Shown here in pieces: positions 32,511 through 40,976 of a stretch of 64,000 bases of DNA. This DNA is from Candidatus Woesearchaeota archaeon (GTDB lineage: Archaea; Nanobdellota; Nanobdellia; Woesearchaeales; JACJVW01): contig JACJVW010000002.1 of assembly GCA_020637435.1 (NCBI GenBank), positions 62,001-126,000 of the forward strand. The letters are read 5' to 3'. A program made the position numbers and the translations under genes. Under the pieces are notes generated by a model. That model worked only from the letters and a program-made list of their open reading frames with translations. It was not told where the DNA came from and did not search any database. How positions within the stretch are numbered: position 1 is the stretch's first letter; each line of letters begins with the position of its first letter.

Positions 32511-32773
32511 TAAGGGCCAAACGCCTTTTTCCCAGTAAGATAGTCACTCGCATATAACGTATCCTTACCGCAAGTAAGACTATTTGTATGGTGTACATTG
32601 TACTGATGCAAGGACCCATTTTCTCTTTTGCATGTCACATGTATTCGCGTAGCATGGTAGGGTTGTACAGAAACGATGCTCTCAAGCGGACTTCTCATAT
32701 ATTCAGGCGGACCCCAATCAAAATTTGACGCAGCCGCAAGAGCGATTACAGACGCTGTCAACACTATCTTCAT
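32498..32773 (-). CDS. Small secreted protein, 91 aa
   Basis: A short signal peptide (MKIVLTASVIALAAAS) precedes about 75 residues with a cysteine pair (TCKRENG, LTCGKD) that may be bridged. It is rich in Tyr and His (VQPYHATRIHV; QYNVHHTNS). No family is recognised. It ends convergent with the DUF3467-like gene. Confidence 0.55.
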   Translation of the reverse strand: MKIVLTASVIALAAASNFDWGPPEYMRSPLESIVSVQPYHATRIHVTCKRENGSLHQYNVHHTNSLTCGKDTLYASDYLTGKKAFGPYQPM

Positions 32774-32866
32774 TATAAAGCTCCAAGGTGAGCTGCCTTT
32801 ATAAGCCTGTGCCGTAAGCTAATGTACGACAGCAGATTTAAATACTCCCTTCTCACCAGTGCATCT

Positions 32867-33139
32867 ATGGTAAAAGAATATCTTGCTGAAGTGGAGATCG
32901 ACGGGAAGACCAGATTCTGGCAATTAAAGGTCGGATTCAGCGTCCTTGGTGGTATCGGACAATCCCAATTATTGGCAGATGGAGTAGTCACTGAGCTTTT
33001 CGGAGGTAGAACACCTGATGATGCTCTAAACCACAAACCTGCCAGAGGGCAACAAATACATGATATACACTATGTCAACATAAACAAAAAAGTGGTCAAA
33101 ATTCTCTCCCTGTACGAAAAGAAGTGGAAATTCCACTGA
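32867..33139 (+). CDS. Hypothetical protein, 90 aa
   Basis: Starts at the ATG at 32867, because a TATA box (atttaaata, 32836-32844) is centred 27 bases upstream; the frame opens at 32822. It begins EYLAEVEIDGKTRFWQLKVGFSVLGGIGQSQLLADGVVTELFGG, giving two beta strands and a helix, and ends Lys-rich. The protein is soluble and not recognised. Confidence 0.55.
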   Translation: MVKEYLAEVEIDGKTRFWQLKVGFSVLGGIGQSQLLADGVVTELFGGRTPDDALNHKPARGQQIHDIHYVNINKKVVKILSLYEKKWKFH

Positions 33140-33210
33140 TTTACCTCTTCTTACCTTCATTGCACACAAAGATTTTTTAAACAAGATACTATTGCAGTTC
33201 TTTATAAACC

Positions 33211-36200
33211 ATGGTAGGCAATTACAATTTTAAAGAGATCGAGCCAGAGATGCTCAGATTCTGGGATGAAAACAAGATATACCAGAAAATAAAGGACCGA
33301 AACAAAGGAAAGAAAAAATTCAATTACCTTGACGGACCGCCGTATACCTCAGGAAGGATCCATCTCGGCCACGCATGGGGCAAAGCCCTTCGCGATGCAG
33401 CTATGCGCTACAAGCGCATGCAGGGCTTCGATGTATGGGACAGAGCTGGCTTTGATATGCACGGACTGCCTACCGAGAACAAGGTCTGCGCAAAATTCAA
33501 TTTCACACATAAAGATCAGATAGAAGAGTTTGGCGTTGAAAAGTTCAACGAAGAGTGCCGAAAATTCTGCATAGAAAATATGGAACTTATGATCAAGGAC
33601 TTCCACCGCATAGGAGTGTGGATGGACTTCGATAACCCGTATAGACCAATCACCCCCGAGTTTATCGCGGGTGAATGGTTCCTTGTAAAACGGGCATTTG
33701 AACAAGACCGTCTGTATGAAGGCCATAAAGTCATGACTTGGTGCAGGGACTGCGCAACATCACTTTCAAAGCACGAACTTGAGTACAAAGAAGTTACGGA
33801 CACCTCCATCTTCGTTAAATTCAAAGTCAAAGGAAAGGACAACGAGCATCTCGTCATCTGGACCACGACACCGTGGACTATTCCGTTCAATCTTGCCGTC
33901 ATGGTCAACCCTGACCTGGATTACGTCCGCATCAAGACCGAAGGCGAGACTTGGATTCTCGCAAAAGCGATCCTTGGCCCTTTCATGGGAAGCGTAGCTG
34001 GTAAAGATTTCGAGATAGTCGAGGAGTTTAAGGGCGAAACTCTCGAAGGAATTCATTATGAGCATATCTTCCATAACGAATCCGATGTCTACGAAAAGAT
34101 TGCGAAGAAATTCCCAAAAGCATTCTCTGTCCTTATGTCAACTGAATATGTAGACACAACAGCCGGTTCAGGTCTCGTACATTGCGCACCGGGATGCGGT
34201 CCTGAAGACTATGAAGTTGGCCGCCAAAATGGACTTGAAGCATTCAACGAGATAGATGAATACGGCGTCTTCAGTGACGTGATGAAAAAATTCGCTGGAC
34301 TTACCGCAAAGAAAGATGACAAGCTCTTCATCCAACATATCGAGAACACCGGACAGCTTATCGCCAAAACTCCGGTTGAGCACGATTACGCACACTGCTG
34401 GAGATGCAAACAGCCGGTAGTGTTCAGGGCGACCGAACAATGGTTCTTCAAAGTAGAAGACCTCAAAGACAAGATGGTCGAGTTCAACAAGGACATAAAA
34501 TGGGTGCCTGAAGCCGCATTCAACGCTTTCGAATCCTGGCTCAAGAACATTAAAGACAACGGTATCACGCGCCAGCGTTACTGGGGAACTCCAGCCCCTA
34601 TCTGGCAGTGCACATCGAAAAAATGTAAGCACATCGAAGTCATCGGTTCGATCGATGAGCTCAAATCAAAGACAGAATATGTCCCTGAAGATCTGCATAA
34701 ACCCTTCATTGACCAAGTTATGTGGAAATGCGAGAAATGCAAGCATGAGATGAAACGTGTTCCTGATGTGCTGGACGTTTGGATTGACGCAGGATGCGCA
34801 AGCTGGCTCTGCTACGACTATCCTCAACAAAAAGATCTCTTTGAGAAGTGGTTCCCCGCAGACCTCATCCTTGAAGGAAAAGACCAGATAAGAGGTTGGT
34901 TTAACCTGCTTATGGTTGCATCAGTGCTTGCTTTTGATAAACCCTCCTTCAAGAACGTCTACATGAACGGGTTCATCAATGACTATCGAGGCATGAAAAT
35001 GTCCAAGTCTCTTGGCAATGTCACCAGTCCGTACGAAGTTATAGACGAATTCGGAGCCGATACACTCAGGTACTATTGCATAGGTGCAGCACGAGCAGGC
35101 CAGGATATGAACTACAATCCTGAAGACACTAAAGTAAGACTTCGAAATCTACTCATTCTTTGGAATATGCACAACCTCCTTATCGATACCGTCGAGAACA
35201 CAGGTATAAAACCGGGCATTCCGGACCAGAAGAAGATGGGCATCGAAGAGGCGTACATCATCTCAAGGCTGCAGACGACAATCAAAGACGTCACGCAGAT
35301 GTTTGATGCCTTCAGACTTGATGAGATACCTGATGAGATAGAATCCTTCTATCTTGATCTCTCAAGAAATTACATCCAGTATGTTCGTGACAAGCTTGCC
35401 TTGGGTACCGATGAAGAAAAACAGATGGTCGTTGATATAATCTCCTATAGTATGATTCAGACGCTTACCATGTTCGCTCCTATTGCTCCATTTGTAACAG
35501 AGCAGATGTACCAAAATTTGAAAGGACCTCTTGGCATGAGCGATGAGAGCATCCATATGATGGGATGGCCTGACCTTGAAGCGTCCTACATCAACAAAGA
35601 CCTTGAGTACCACATGGACCTTGGTTCAAAGATTATCCAGACTGTCCTTCGGGCCCGTGAAAAAGCGCAGATAGGCGTACGTTGGCCGGTCAGCGAAATA
35701 CTCATAGAATCGCTTGAATGGAAAGAAGTTATCGACGATATCGGCGACCTGATAAAGAATCAGGTGAACTGCAAGAAGATCAGCATCATTGAAAAATTCG
35801 ACAAAGTTGAGTTTAGTGTAGGTCCAAATTTTAAGCTCCTTGGCAAGGATTTTGGACAGAATACAGCTAAAGTCGCAGAAGCGCTAAAAGAGATCGATGC
35901 GAACGAACTTGTTGATACCTTAAACAAAGAAGGCAGTGCGGTCCTACAGATAGGTGATGAAGAGTTCACAATCAACAAGGACCATGTCGAGATAGGCAAG
36001 ACAGTACCTAAAGGTTTTGAGGTCGAAGACTTAAAAGAGGTAAGCATCTACCTTAACACCGAACGCACAGAAGAACTTCTTGCAGAAGGTTTCGCCCGTG
36101 AGGTCATGCGACGTATCCAAAGCGCAAGGAAAGATGCCGGCCTCAAGAGGTCCGATGCCATCGACCTTGAGCTCGTGACTGATGATGCTGAGTTGCACAG

Positions 36201-36333
36201 GTACATCGAAATGTGGAAAGGTGCCATCTCACAAAAAGTTGGAGCCAAATCCTGTAAGGTGCACAGGTCTTCTGAGCACAAAGCCAAAACAGCAGAGAAG
36301 ATAAAAGGTAAAAAACTCGGTATCTCTTTCTAG
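33211..36333 (+). CDS. ileS: Isoleucyl-tRNA synthetase
   Basis: Class I synthetase, 1040 residues, archaeal/eukaryotic type. The HIGH motif is H51LGH54 in PYTSGRIHLGHAWGKALRD. The editing domain has TTPWTIPFNLAV, and the KMSKS loop is MKMSKSLGN near residue 596. Zinc-binding cysteine pairs are seen in CWRCKQ, CTSKKCKH and CEKCKH. The C-terminal anticodon-binding part is complete through DAGLKRSDAIDLEL. AT-rich tracts at 33173-33182 and 33200-33208 are possible promoter elements. Confidence 0.96.
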   Translation: MVGNYNFKEIEPEMLRFWDENKIYQKIKDRNKGKKKFNYLDGPPYTSGRIHLGHAWGKALRDAAMRYKRMQGFDVWDRAGFDMHGLPTENKVCAKFNFTHKDQIEEFGVEKFNEECRKFCIENMELMIKDFHRIGVWMDFDNPYRPITPEFIAGEWFLVKRAFEQDRLYEGHKVMTWCRDCATSLSKHELEYKEVTDTSIFVKFKVKGKDNEHLVIWTTTPWTIPFNLAVMVNPDLDYVRIKTEGETWILAKAILGPFMGSVAGKDFEIVEEFKGETLEGIHYEHIFHNESDVYEKIAKKFPKAFSVLMSTEYVDTTAGSGLVHCAPGCGPEDYEVGRQNGLEAFNEIDEYGVFSDVMKKFAGLTAKKDDKLFIQHIENTGQLIAKTPVEHDYAHCWRCKQPVVFRATEQWFFKVEDLKDKMVEFNKDIKWVPEAAFNAFESWLKNIKDNGITRQRYWGTPAPIWQCTSKKCKHIEVIGSIDELKSKTEYVPEDLHKPFIDQVMWKCEKCKHEMKRVPDVLDVWIDAGCASWLCYDYPQQKDLFEKWFPADLILEGKDQIRGWFNLLMVASVLAFDKPSFKNVYMNGFINDYRGMKMSKSLGNVTSPYEVIDEFGADTLRYYCIGAARAGQDMNYNPEDTKVRLRNLLILWNMHNLLIDTVENTGIKPGIPDQKKMGIEEAYIISRLQTTIKDVTQMFDAFRLDEIPDEIESFYLDLSRNYIQYVRDKLALGTDEEKQMVVDIISYSMIQTLTMFAPIAPFVTEQMYQNLKGPLGMSDESIHMMGWPDLEASYINKDLEYHMDLGSKIIQTVLRAREKAQIGVRWPVSEILIESLEWKEVIDDIGDLIKNQVNCKKISIIEKFDKVEFSVGPNFKLLGKDFGQNTAKVAEALKEIDANELVDTLNKEGSAVLQIGDEEFTINKDHVEIGKTVPKGFEVEDLKEVSIYLNTERTEELLAEGFAREVMRRIQSARKDAGLKRSDAIDLELVTDDAELHRYIEMWKGAISQKVGAKSCKVHRSSEHKAKTAEKIKGKKLGISF

Positions 36334-36386
36334 GCTCTTTTTTATTTCATTCTGCTTTGAATGTTGTTTATTTTAAATCCAAATTG

Positions 36387-36395
36387 TTTATAAAC
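36387..36395 (+). promoter_or_regulatory. TATA box of small secreted-protein gene
   Basis: tttataaac is centred 26 bases before the ATG at 36417, which fixes that start over an upstream TTG. Confidence 0.65.
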
Positions 36396-36416
36396 AAGCT
36401 CTTTCGAAAAATTCTG

Positions 36417-36635
36417 ATGGGACGACCACTAACAGCTATAGTATTGAGCCTTCCTTTAATGGGAAGCATAGGAAACGCAGTTGACATCACTTACGAAGCG
36501 CAAAGACATACGCACACAGATCCTTACATGAATAATTACCGTAACGATTTCTTCGAACACGGACTTATCCCCTTCTACACCCTGGTGCAGAATCGCGTAT
36601 ATGACGCTTACAGACCAGACTTTGACTGTCTTTAG
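36417..36635 (+). CDS. Small secreted protein, 72 aa
   Basis: Signal peptide MGRPLTAIVLSLPLMGSIGNA, then about 50 residues rich in Tyr, Asn, His and Asp (YEAQRHTHTDPYMNNYRNDFF). One cysteine near the end. Unknown function; single-gene unit with a leaderless promoter. Confidence 0.55.
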   Translation: MGRPLTAIVLSLPLMGSIGNAVDITYEAQRHTHTDPYMNNYRNDFFEHGLIPFYTLVQNRVYDAYRPDFDCL

Positions 36636-36644
36636 TCCAAAAAT

Positions 36645-36654
36645 TAATATATAC
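36645..36654 (+). promoter_or_regulatory. TATA box of DUF357-pgi operon
   Basis: taatatatac is centred 25 bases before the ATG at 36675. Confidence 0.65.
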
Positions 36655-36674
36655 GCCGAGTTAAAAAGTTCGTC

Positions 36675-36998
36675 ATGGATACCATTACGCAAGAAAAGCT
36701 GGCAAAATATTTCGACGTAACGGGAAGAGCTCTCGCTAAGATTAAGAACGGAAACGAACGTAAGCTGGATTGGCATAAAACAGCAGAAGACTTCAGGGAC
36801 ATGGCACAGCGTTACTATGATGACGCCAAGTTCTTCGCATCCAAAGATGACAAGATAAACGCATTTGCGGCACTGAACTACGCTCATGGCTGGCTTGACG
36901 CCGGAGCCCGCATAGGTCTATTCGATGTTGGCTATGATTCTGTGCTATTTACAGTGGACAAAGAACATCTGGAGGGAAAAGATGCTGGATATAACTGA
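36675..36998 (+). CDS. DUF357 family protein
   Basis: 107-residue helical protein of an archaea-wide family. ITQEKLAKYFDVTGRALAKI, DFRDMAQRYYDDAKFFASKDDKINAFAALNYAHGWLDAGARIGLF and the final LFTV are the family core, resembling a short helical hairpin domain. Biochemical role is not established. The pgi start codon lies inside its end (17-base overlap), so the two are translated together. Confidence 0.85.
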   Translation: MDTITQEKLAKYFDVTGRALAKIKNGNERKLDWHKTAEDFRDMAQRYYDDAKFFASKDDKINAFAALNYAHGWLDAGARIGLFDVGYDSVLFTVDKEHLEGKDAGYN

Positions 36999-38160
36999 TT
37001 ATAGAGTAAAAGTAGACAAGGAGCTAAAAAATATCCCGATCCCTGCGTTCGAAGAACATGCGCCCGATATACCGCTCATGAAGCACATGGCTGAGCGGTT
37101 CGCTGATAAGAAGAATATCATCGTCGTTGGTTACGGAGGATCCAACACAAGTTTTCTGACTCTTAATGAAGCGCTCTACGAAGGTGAGAAGCATGTCGAA
37201 CTCCTCAATACCACAGAGCCTGATGTGCTTCACAAGGTTCGAGAGACTTGCAGTCCACAAGACAGCGTTGTCATAGCAATCAGCAAATCCGGTACGACGA
37301 TGGGTGTGCTTGAAACCGTACTCTTCCTTAAAGACTATCCGACGATAGTCGTCACTGAACCCAATGGCAAAGCGCTCCATGAGTACGCAAAGCGTCTTAG
37401 TCTACCTATCGTTGAGCACCCCCCTGTAGGAGGAAGGTTCTCTGCAAGGACAGCTACCAGTTATCTGCCGGCCGCATTGCTCGGAATTGATATAGAAAAG
37501 GTGGAACGGGGATTCATTAAGGCTTATGAGCACTACGGACCCGATATCCTTGACATCACGAATCCTGCATATACAATGGCACAAAGACTCTATGAACTTG
37601 AGCTTCAGGGTAAGACTGAACTCTACATACCTATCTATGTTCGCCGTCTCTACGGCCTCTCCACCCTTATCATCCAGCTCATGCATGAATCCGTCTGCAA
37701 AGCAGGTACAGGGCAGACCATCTATACGGCGCTTGCACCTGAAGCTCAGCATCATACCAACCAACGTCTCTTTGGAGGAAGGCAGAATCTTGCTACCTTG
37801 TTCCTTACTTTGCAGAAAACCAGGACCGATGAGACTCTGAACGTTCCGGAAGAGTTGAAGTCCATCATCCTCAAAGATGTCCACCTAAATGTCTTCCAGG
37901 GACTTCCCCTCTCGACAGCCACCCATTTTGAGTTTCAGGGCACATGGGAAAACTCCTTGATGAAGAATATACCTTCAGCGCACATAGCGCTCCCTAAGCT
38001 GGACGAGGAGCATATAGGAGAACTGATAGGATTCTTCCAGTACCTCGCGGTATACTCATCCTATCTGAGGGATGTTGATCCATTTGACCAACCCCATGTA
38101 GAAGATAGTAAAAATATAACCTATGACCTTATCAAGGATTACTCTGATCCTTCAAAGTGA
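36982..38160 (+). CDS. pgi: Glucose-6-phosphate isomerase
   Basis: Interconverts glucose-6-phosphate and fructose-6-phosphate; 392 residues, like short archaeal PGI enzymes. Sugar-phosphate isomerase blocks are IIVVGYGGSNTSFL, AISKSGTT, GGRFSARTATSYLPAALLGID and QTIYTALAPEAQHHTNQRLFGGRQN. The start ATG at 36982 is chosen because GGAGGGAAA precedes it; an upstream in-frame start at 36925 lies deep inside the DUF357 gene. With the debranching enzyme it suggests active hexose metabolism. Confidence 0.92.
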   Translation: MLDITDYRVKVDKELKNIPIPAFEEHAPDIPLMKHMAERFADKKNIIVVGYGGSNTSFLTLNEALYEGEKHVELLNTTEPDVLHKVRETCSPQDSVVIAISKSGTTMGVLETVLFLKDYPTIVVTEPNGKALHEYAKRLSLPIVEHPPVGGRFSARTATSYLPAALLGIDIEKVERGFIKAYEHYGPDILDITNPAYTMAQRLYELELQGKTELYIPIYVRRLYGLSTLIIQLMHESVCKAGTGQTIYTALAPEAQHHTNQRLFGGRQNLATLFLTLQKTRTDETLNVPEELKSIILKDVHLNVFQGLPLSTATHFEFQGTWENSLMKNIPSAHIALPKLDEEHIGELIGFFQYLAVYSSYLRDVDPFDQPHVEDSKNITYDLIKDYSDPSK

Positions 38161-38229
38161 ACAAGGCCTTTTTCATTCCTTTTAGAACTGAAAGCTCCGG
38201 TCATGTCGACCCAGCCTTCTTTTTTGTCT

Positions 38230-38766
38230 CTATTTAGCCACTGCTTTAGTTTTGAGATCATCTGCCAATTCCCCCTCTAGTTTCTCAATAAGCCCCTGTA
38301 TATTCTCGATCGTCTTTGAATTGTCTTGTTGTGCAAGCAGGTTACCGCACTCAGGACATCTGAAATCTAGCGTGCTCGCCCTATCAAAATCAGCCCGGAT
38401 GCACATGTTCGGACAAAGAAAGAACAGATTCTCGTTCGCTGCCTCTTTGGTCAGTTTGTCCTTTAGCTGTTCGATCTTCTTTCGTTTAAGTTCTGTCACC
38501 AGCTGTTTGATCCTGTTGAGATTGAGCGTCCAATAAGAAATATACCATCCTTTTATCCTGTCCTTCTTTCGATGGTATGTAACGATATTGTGAGTGTACA
38601 TACGATAAAGAATATTTCTTGTACGGTTAACTTCCAGATCCAGAGCTTCTGCTATCTTAAATTCAGAGATGTTCTCTTTATCAAGGAGATACTCCATGAC
38701 TGGCAGTACATCCTCCCCCACGACTTCTCTGACGACGTTATTTCGAACCTCTTTGGTCAATCTCAT
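38230..38766 (-). CDS. tfe: Transcription factor E, alpha subunit
   Basis: Archaeal homologue of TFIIE-alpha that helps open promoters with TBP, TFB and RNA polymerase. 178 residues: an N-terminal winged helix (DVLPVMEYLLDKENISEFKIAEALDLEVNRTRNILYRM, then YHRKKDRIKGWYISYWTL) and a zinc ribbon (CPNMC near residue 118, then RCPECG). The ATG at 38766 is preferred; an ATG three codons upstream (38775) is an alternative. A TATA-like element lies at about 38795-38802. Confidence 0.93.
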   Translation of the reverse strand: MRLTKEVRNNVVREVVGEDVLPVMEYLLDKENISEFKIAEALDLEVNRTRNILYRMYTHNIVTYHRKKDRIKGWYISYWTLNLNRIKQLVTELKRKKIEQLKDKLTKEAANENLFFLCPNMCIRADFDRASTLDFRCPECGNLLAQQDNSKTIENIQGLIEKLEGELADDLKTKAVAK

Positions 38767-38814
38767 CGTACACATAGGCGAAACTCCGGATTCATTTATT
38801 AATCTTTGCTAAAA

Positions 38815-38834
38815 TCATCACTCATTAGTGATGA
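38815..38834. promoter_or_regulatory. Perfect inverted repeat upstream of tfe
   Basis: tcatcact and agtgatga form an 8-bp perfect palindrome around catt. It lies just upstream of the tfe TATA element and could be an operator or RNA hairpin. Confidence 0.4.
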
Positions 38835-39145
38835 ACTTCAAATCCGATGTTTCGAGGCTATTGAATCATGCAAAGCTCATTAAAATACTTTTCCTATTCT
38901 ACTTACCTAATCTATAGTTTCTGAACTCCAATACACCCCTTTATTTTGCCTTTTAAAAGACTTTTGGATGTTCACCACGTAGGAGGCTACCAGTATACAT
39001 ATTTGTAAACCGGCTGCTGGAATGTACTGGTTATTTATAAAGAACCAAGGTAATCACATCTGTTTCCATACCAGCTCAACAATGCAGCATATCGGCTTGA
39101 GCGCTCCCGTAAAGTAATTTCGTAGGCCAAATACAAAAGAAAAGA

Positions 39146-39153
39146 TTTATATA
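39146..39153 (+). promoter_or_regulatory. TATA box of the chemotaxis operon
   Basis: tttatata is centred about 26.5 bases before the ATG of the 15-codon leader ORF at 39176, and about 70 bases before cheY. By the spacing rule of this window, transcription starts at the leader ATG. Confidence 0.7.
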
Positions 39154-39175
39154 CCCCTCGAACTCCAACCAATCC

Positions 39176-39223
39176 ATGTTGCAAAAGAGGACTCTGGCAT
39201 TGACCAGGAGGTGGTATGATTGA
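39176..39223 (+). CDS. Leaderless 15-codon leader ORF before cheY
   Basis: ATG followed by 14 codons and TGA (MLQKRTLALTRRWYD). The TATA spacing places the mRNA 5' end at this ATG. Its stop TGA (39221-39223) overlaps the cheY start TTG (39220-39222) and its last third encodes the cheY ribosome site AGGAGGTGG (39206-39214). This layout predicts translational coupling: ribosomes ending the leader would restart on cheY. The peptide is basic and probably has no separate function. Confidence 0.5.
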   Translation: MLQKRTLALTRRWYD

Positions 39224-39585
39224 CTAAAGTACTTATTGTTGATGACTCTTCTTTCATGAGAACCCTTATCAAAAATATCGTTAAGGAAAGGAATTGTGAG
39301 GTAATAGAAGCCAGTAATGCAGATGAAGCTATTGAACTCTACAAGGCTGAGAAACCGGATATCACATTCATGGACATCATCATGGAAGGGAAGACGGGTC
39401 TTGACGCGTTAAAAGAGATCCGTGCATTTGACGGTAACGCTATTGTCGTCATGTGTACCTCCATCGGTGGCCAGGAGCACGTGATCAAAGAAGCCGTCGA
39501 CTATGGCGCAGCAGATTTCATGACAAAACCATTCAAACAACAGGAGATCTTCAACGTCATAGACAAATACGGCAAAACACAATGA
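39220..39585 (+). CDS. cheY: Chemotaxis response regulator CheY
   Basis: 121-residue single receiver domain. Asp8/Asp9 bind Mg, Asp52 is the phospho-acceptor (TFMDIIM), Thr80 and Lys103 (MTKPF) complete the switch. The start must be TTG at 39220: an in-frame TGA (39217-39219) directly precedes it and no ATG follows near the domain start. A strong AGGAGGTGG lies upstream. First main gene of the cheY-B-hpt-A-C-D operon; phospho-CheY would bias the motility motor. Confidence 0.95.
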   Translation: MTKVLIVDDSSFMRTLIKNIVKERNCEVIEASNADEAIELYKAEKPDITFMDIIMEGKTGLDALKEIRAFDGNAIVVMCTSIGGQEHVIKEAVDYGAADFMTKPFKQQEIFNVIDKYGKTQ

Positions 39586-40601
39586 TCAGGGTCATCGTGA
39601 CCGACGACTCTGCATTTATGCGAAAACTTCTTTCTGATGTCATCAACTCCGACCCTGAATTAGATGTCGTCACCACAGCAAGAGACGGACAGGACCTCCT
39701 TAACAAGATAGAAGAGTTTTCGCCCGACCTTATCACACTTGATATCAGTATGCCCGTCATGGACGGCATCACCGCGCTTAAGAAGATCATGGCTGAAAAA
39801 CCTTTGCCGGTCATCATGATAAGCGCTCTCTCTGATGAAGAGAATACATTTAACTGCCTCGAACTTGGAGCAGTCGATTTTATCCCTAAGACCTCCGGAA
39901 TCATATCGATAGATATGAACAAGAAAAGGGACATCATCATCGAGAAGATAAAGACCGCAATGAAGGCAAAGCTTGAGCAGGGCATCACAGAACAGAATAC
40001 GAAAGAATTCGCCACAGGCAGCAAGCATAGTGATAAAGTTGTGCTTATTGGAGGTTCCACAGGCGGCCCTAAGGCGATAGAATCGATACTTCAGGCATTG
40101 CCCAAGGATTTCCCAGCTCCCATCCTCATCGTTCAGCACATCCCGGAGGAGTTTACCCTGGCCTTTGCGGCAAGACTTAACAGGACCGCCGAGATACAGG
40201 TCAAAGAAGCAGTGAACGGAGAATTAATCCGTCCCGGAGTTGCGTATATCGCCCCCGGAAATTTTCATATGCTCATCGATAAGATAGGCCATGAGCGTTG
40301 CATCAAACTTACAAAAGATGATAAGATACACGGCTTTAGGCCAAGCATCGACGCCTTATTCAGTTCAGCCGCAGAGAGCTATCAGAAAGATAGTGTTGGC
40401 ATAATCCTTACCGGTCTTGGTGAAGACGGTAAGAAGGGCATGATGGACATCAAAGCGAAAAAAGGCATGACTATCGTGCAGGACCCAAAGACCTGCATTG
40501 TACGAGGTATGGCCGACAACATCATTCACGCCGAAGCAGCAGAGCGTATCATACCTTTAAATGAGATAGCACAGACGATAATCAAGATACTGAGGGAATA
40601 G
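39582..40601 (+). CDS. cheB: Chemotaxis methylesterase CheB
   Basis: Response-regulator-controlled esterase/deamidase that demethylates chemoreceptors. 339 residues: receiver domain (Asp8, Asp9; phospho-acceptor Asp54 in TLDISMP; Lys103) and a C-terminal esterase with Ser159 (GGSTGGP), His186 (VQHIPEEFT) and Asp282 (TGLGEDG). The ATG overlaps the cheY stop (ATGA). Its presence implies methylated receptors elsewhere in the genome. Confidence 0.96.
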   Translation: MIRVIVTDDSAFMRKLLSDVINSDPELDVVTTARDGQDLLNKIEEFSPDLITLDISMPVMDGITALKKIMAEKPLPVIMISALSDEENTFNCLELGAVDFIPKTSGIISIDMNKKRDIIIEKIKTAMKAKLEQGITEQNTKEFATGSKHSDKVVLIGGSTGGPKAIESILQALPKDFPAPILIVQHIPEEFTLAFAARLNRTAEIQVKEAVNGELIRPGVAYIAPGNFHMLIDKIGHERCIKLTKDDKIHGFRPSIDALFSSAAESYQKDSVGIILTGLGEDGKKGMMDIKAKKGMTIVQDPKTCIVRGMADNIIHAEAAERIIPLNEIAQTIIKILRE

Positions 40602-40604
40602 ATT

Positions 40605-40976
40605 ATGAATGAAGAATACCTTGAACCATTCCTCGAAGAGGCGGAATCACAGATTTCCTGTCTTAAGGAAAATATTGAGAAAGTGAAGACAGAGCAGAAT
40701 AATGAAACTTTTCAGACTATTCGAAGATGCGCCCACACACTCAAGGGTTCATCCGCGATCATGGAACTGACCAAACTGTCCGAATTATGTAAGATGGTCG
40801 AATATACGGGGAGGGATCTTGCAGAAGGGAAACTGGGATATGATGAGTCTGTACAGGCAAGCCTGGATAAAGTCGTTCCCACTCTTGTCTTAGAGGTAGA
40901 GAACATCAAAACTAACAAAGCTGATGGACTGCCTGAGACAGGTACCCTTACGACTGAACTGCAAGCAAGACTATAA
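40605..40976 (+). CDS. Stand-alone histidine phosphotransfer (HPt) protein
   Basis: 123 residues, a four-helix HPt domain with phospho-acceptor His44 in CAHTLKGSSAIM. The same block occurs in the P1 domain of the next gene (CHTLKGNAAMM, also His44), so this looks like a free copy of CheA P1. It could buffer or relay phosphate between CheA and CheY/CheB. The cheA ATG overlaps its stop (TAATG). A separate HPt gene inside an archaeal che operon is uncommon. Confidence 0.85.
   Translation: MNEEYLEPFLEEAESQISCLKENIEKVKTEQNNETFQTIRRCAHTLKGSSAIMELTKLSELCKMVEYTGRDLAEGKLGYDESVQASLDKVVPTLVLEVENIKTNKADGLPETGTLTTELQARL

Larger units (their letters stand above)
38767..39175. other. Intergenic region between tfe and the chemotaxis operon
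   Basis: About 410 bases. It contains a perfect 8-bp hairpin at 38815-38834 (tcatcact, catt, agtgatga), an unassigned TATA-like ttatttataa at 39031-39040 with no ORF behind it beyond an 11-codon one (39082-39117), and the chemotaxis TATA box at 39146-39153. No larger gene is seen. Confidence 0.55.
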
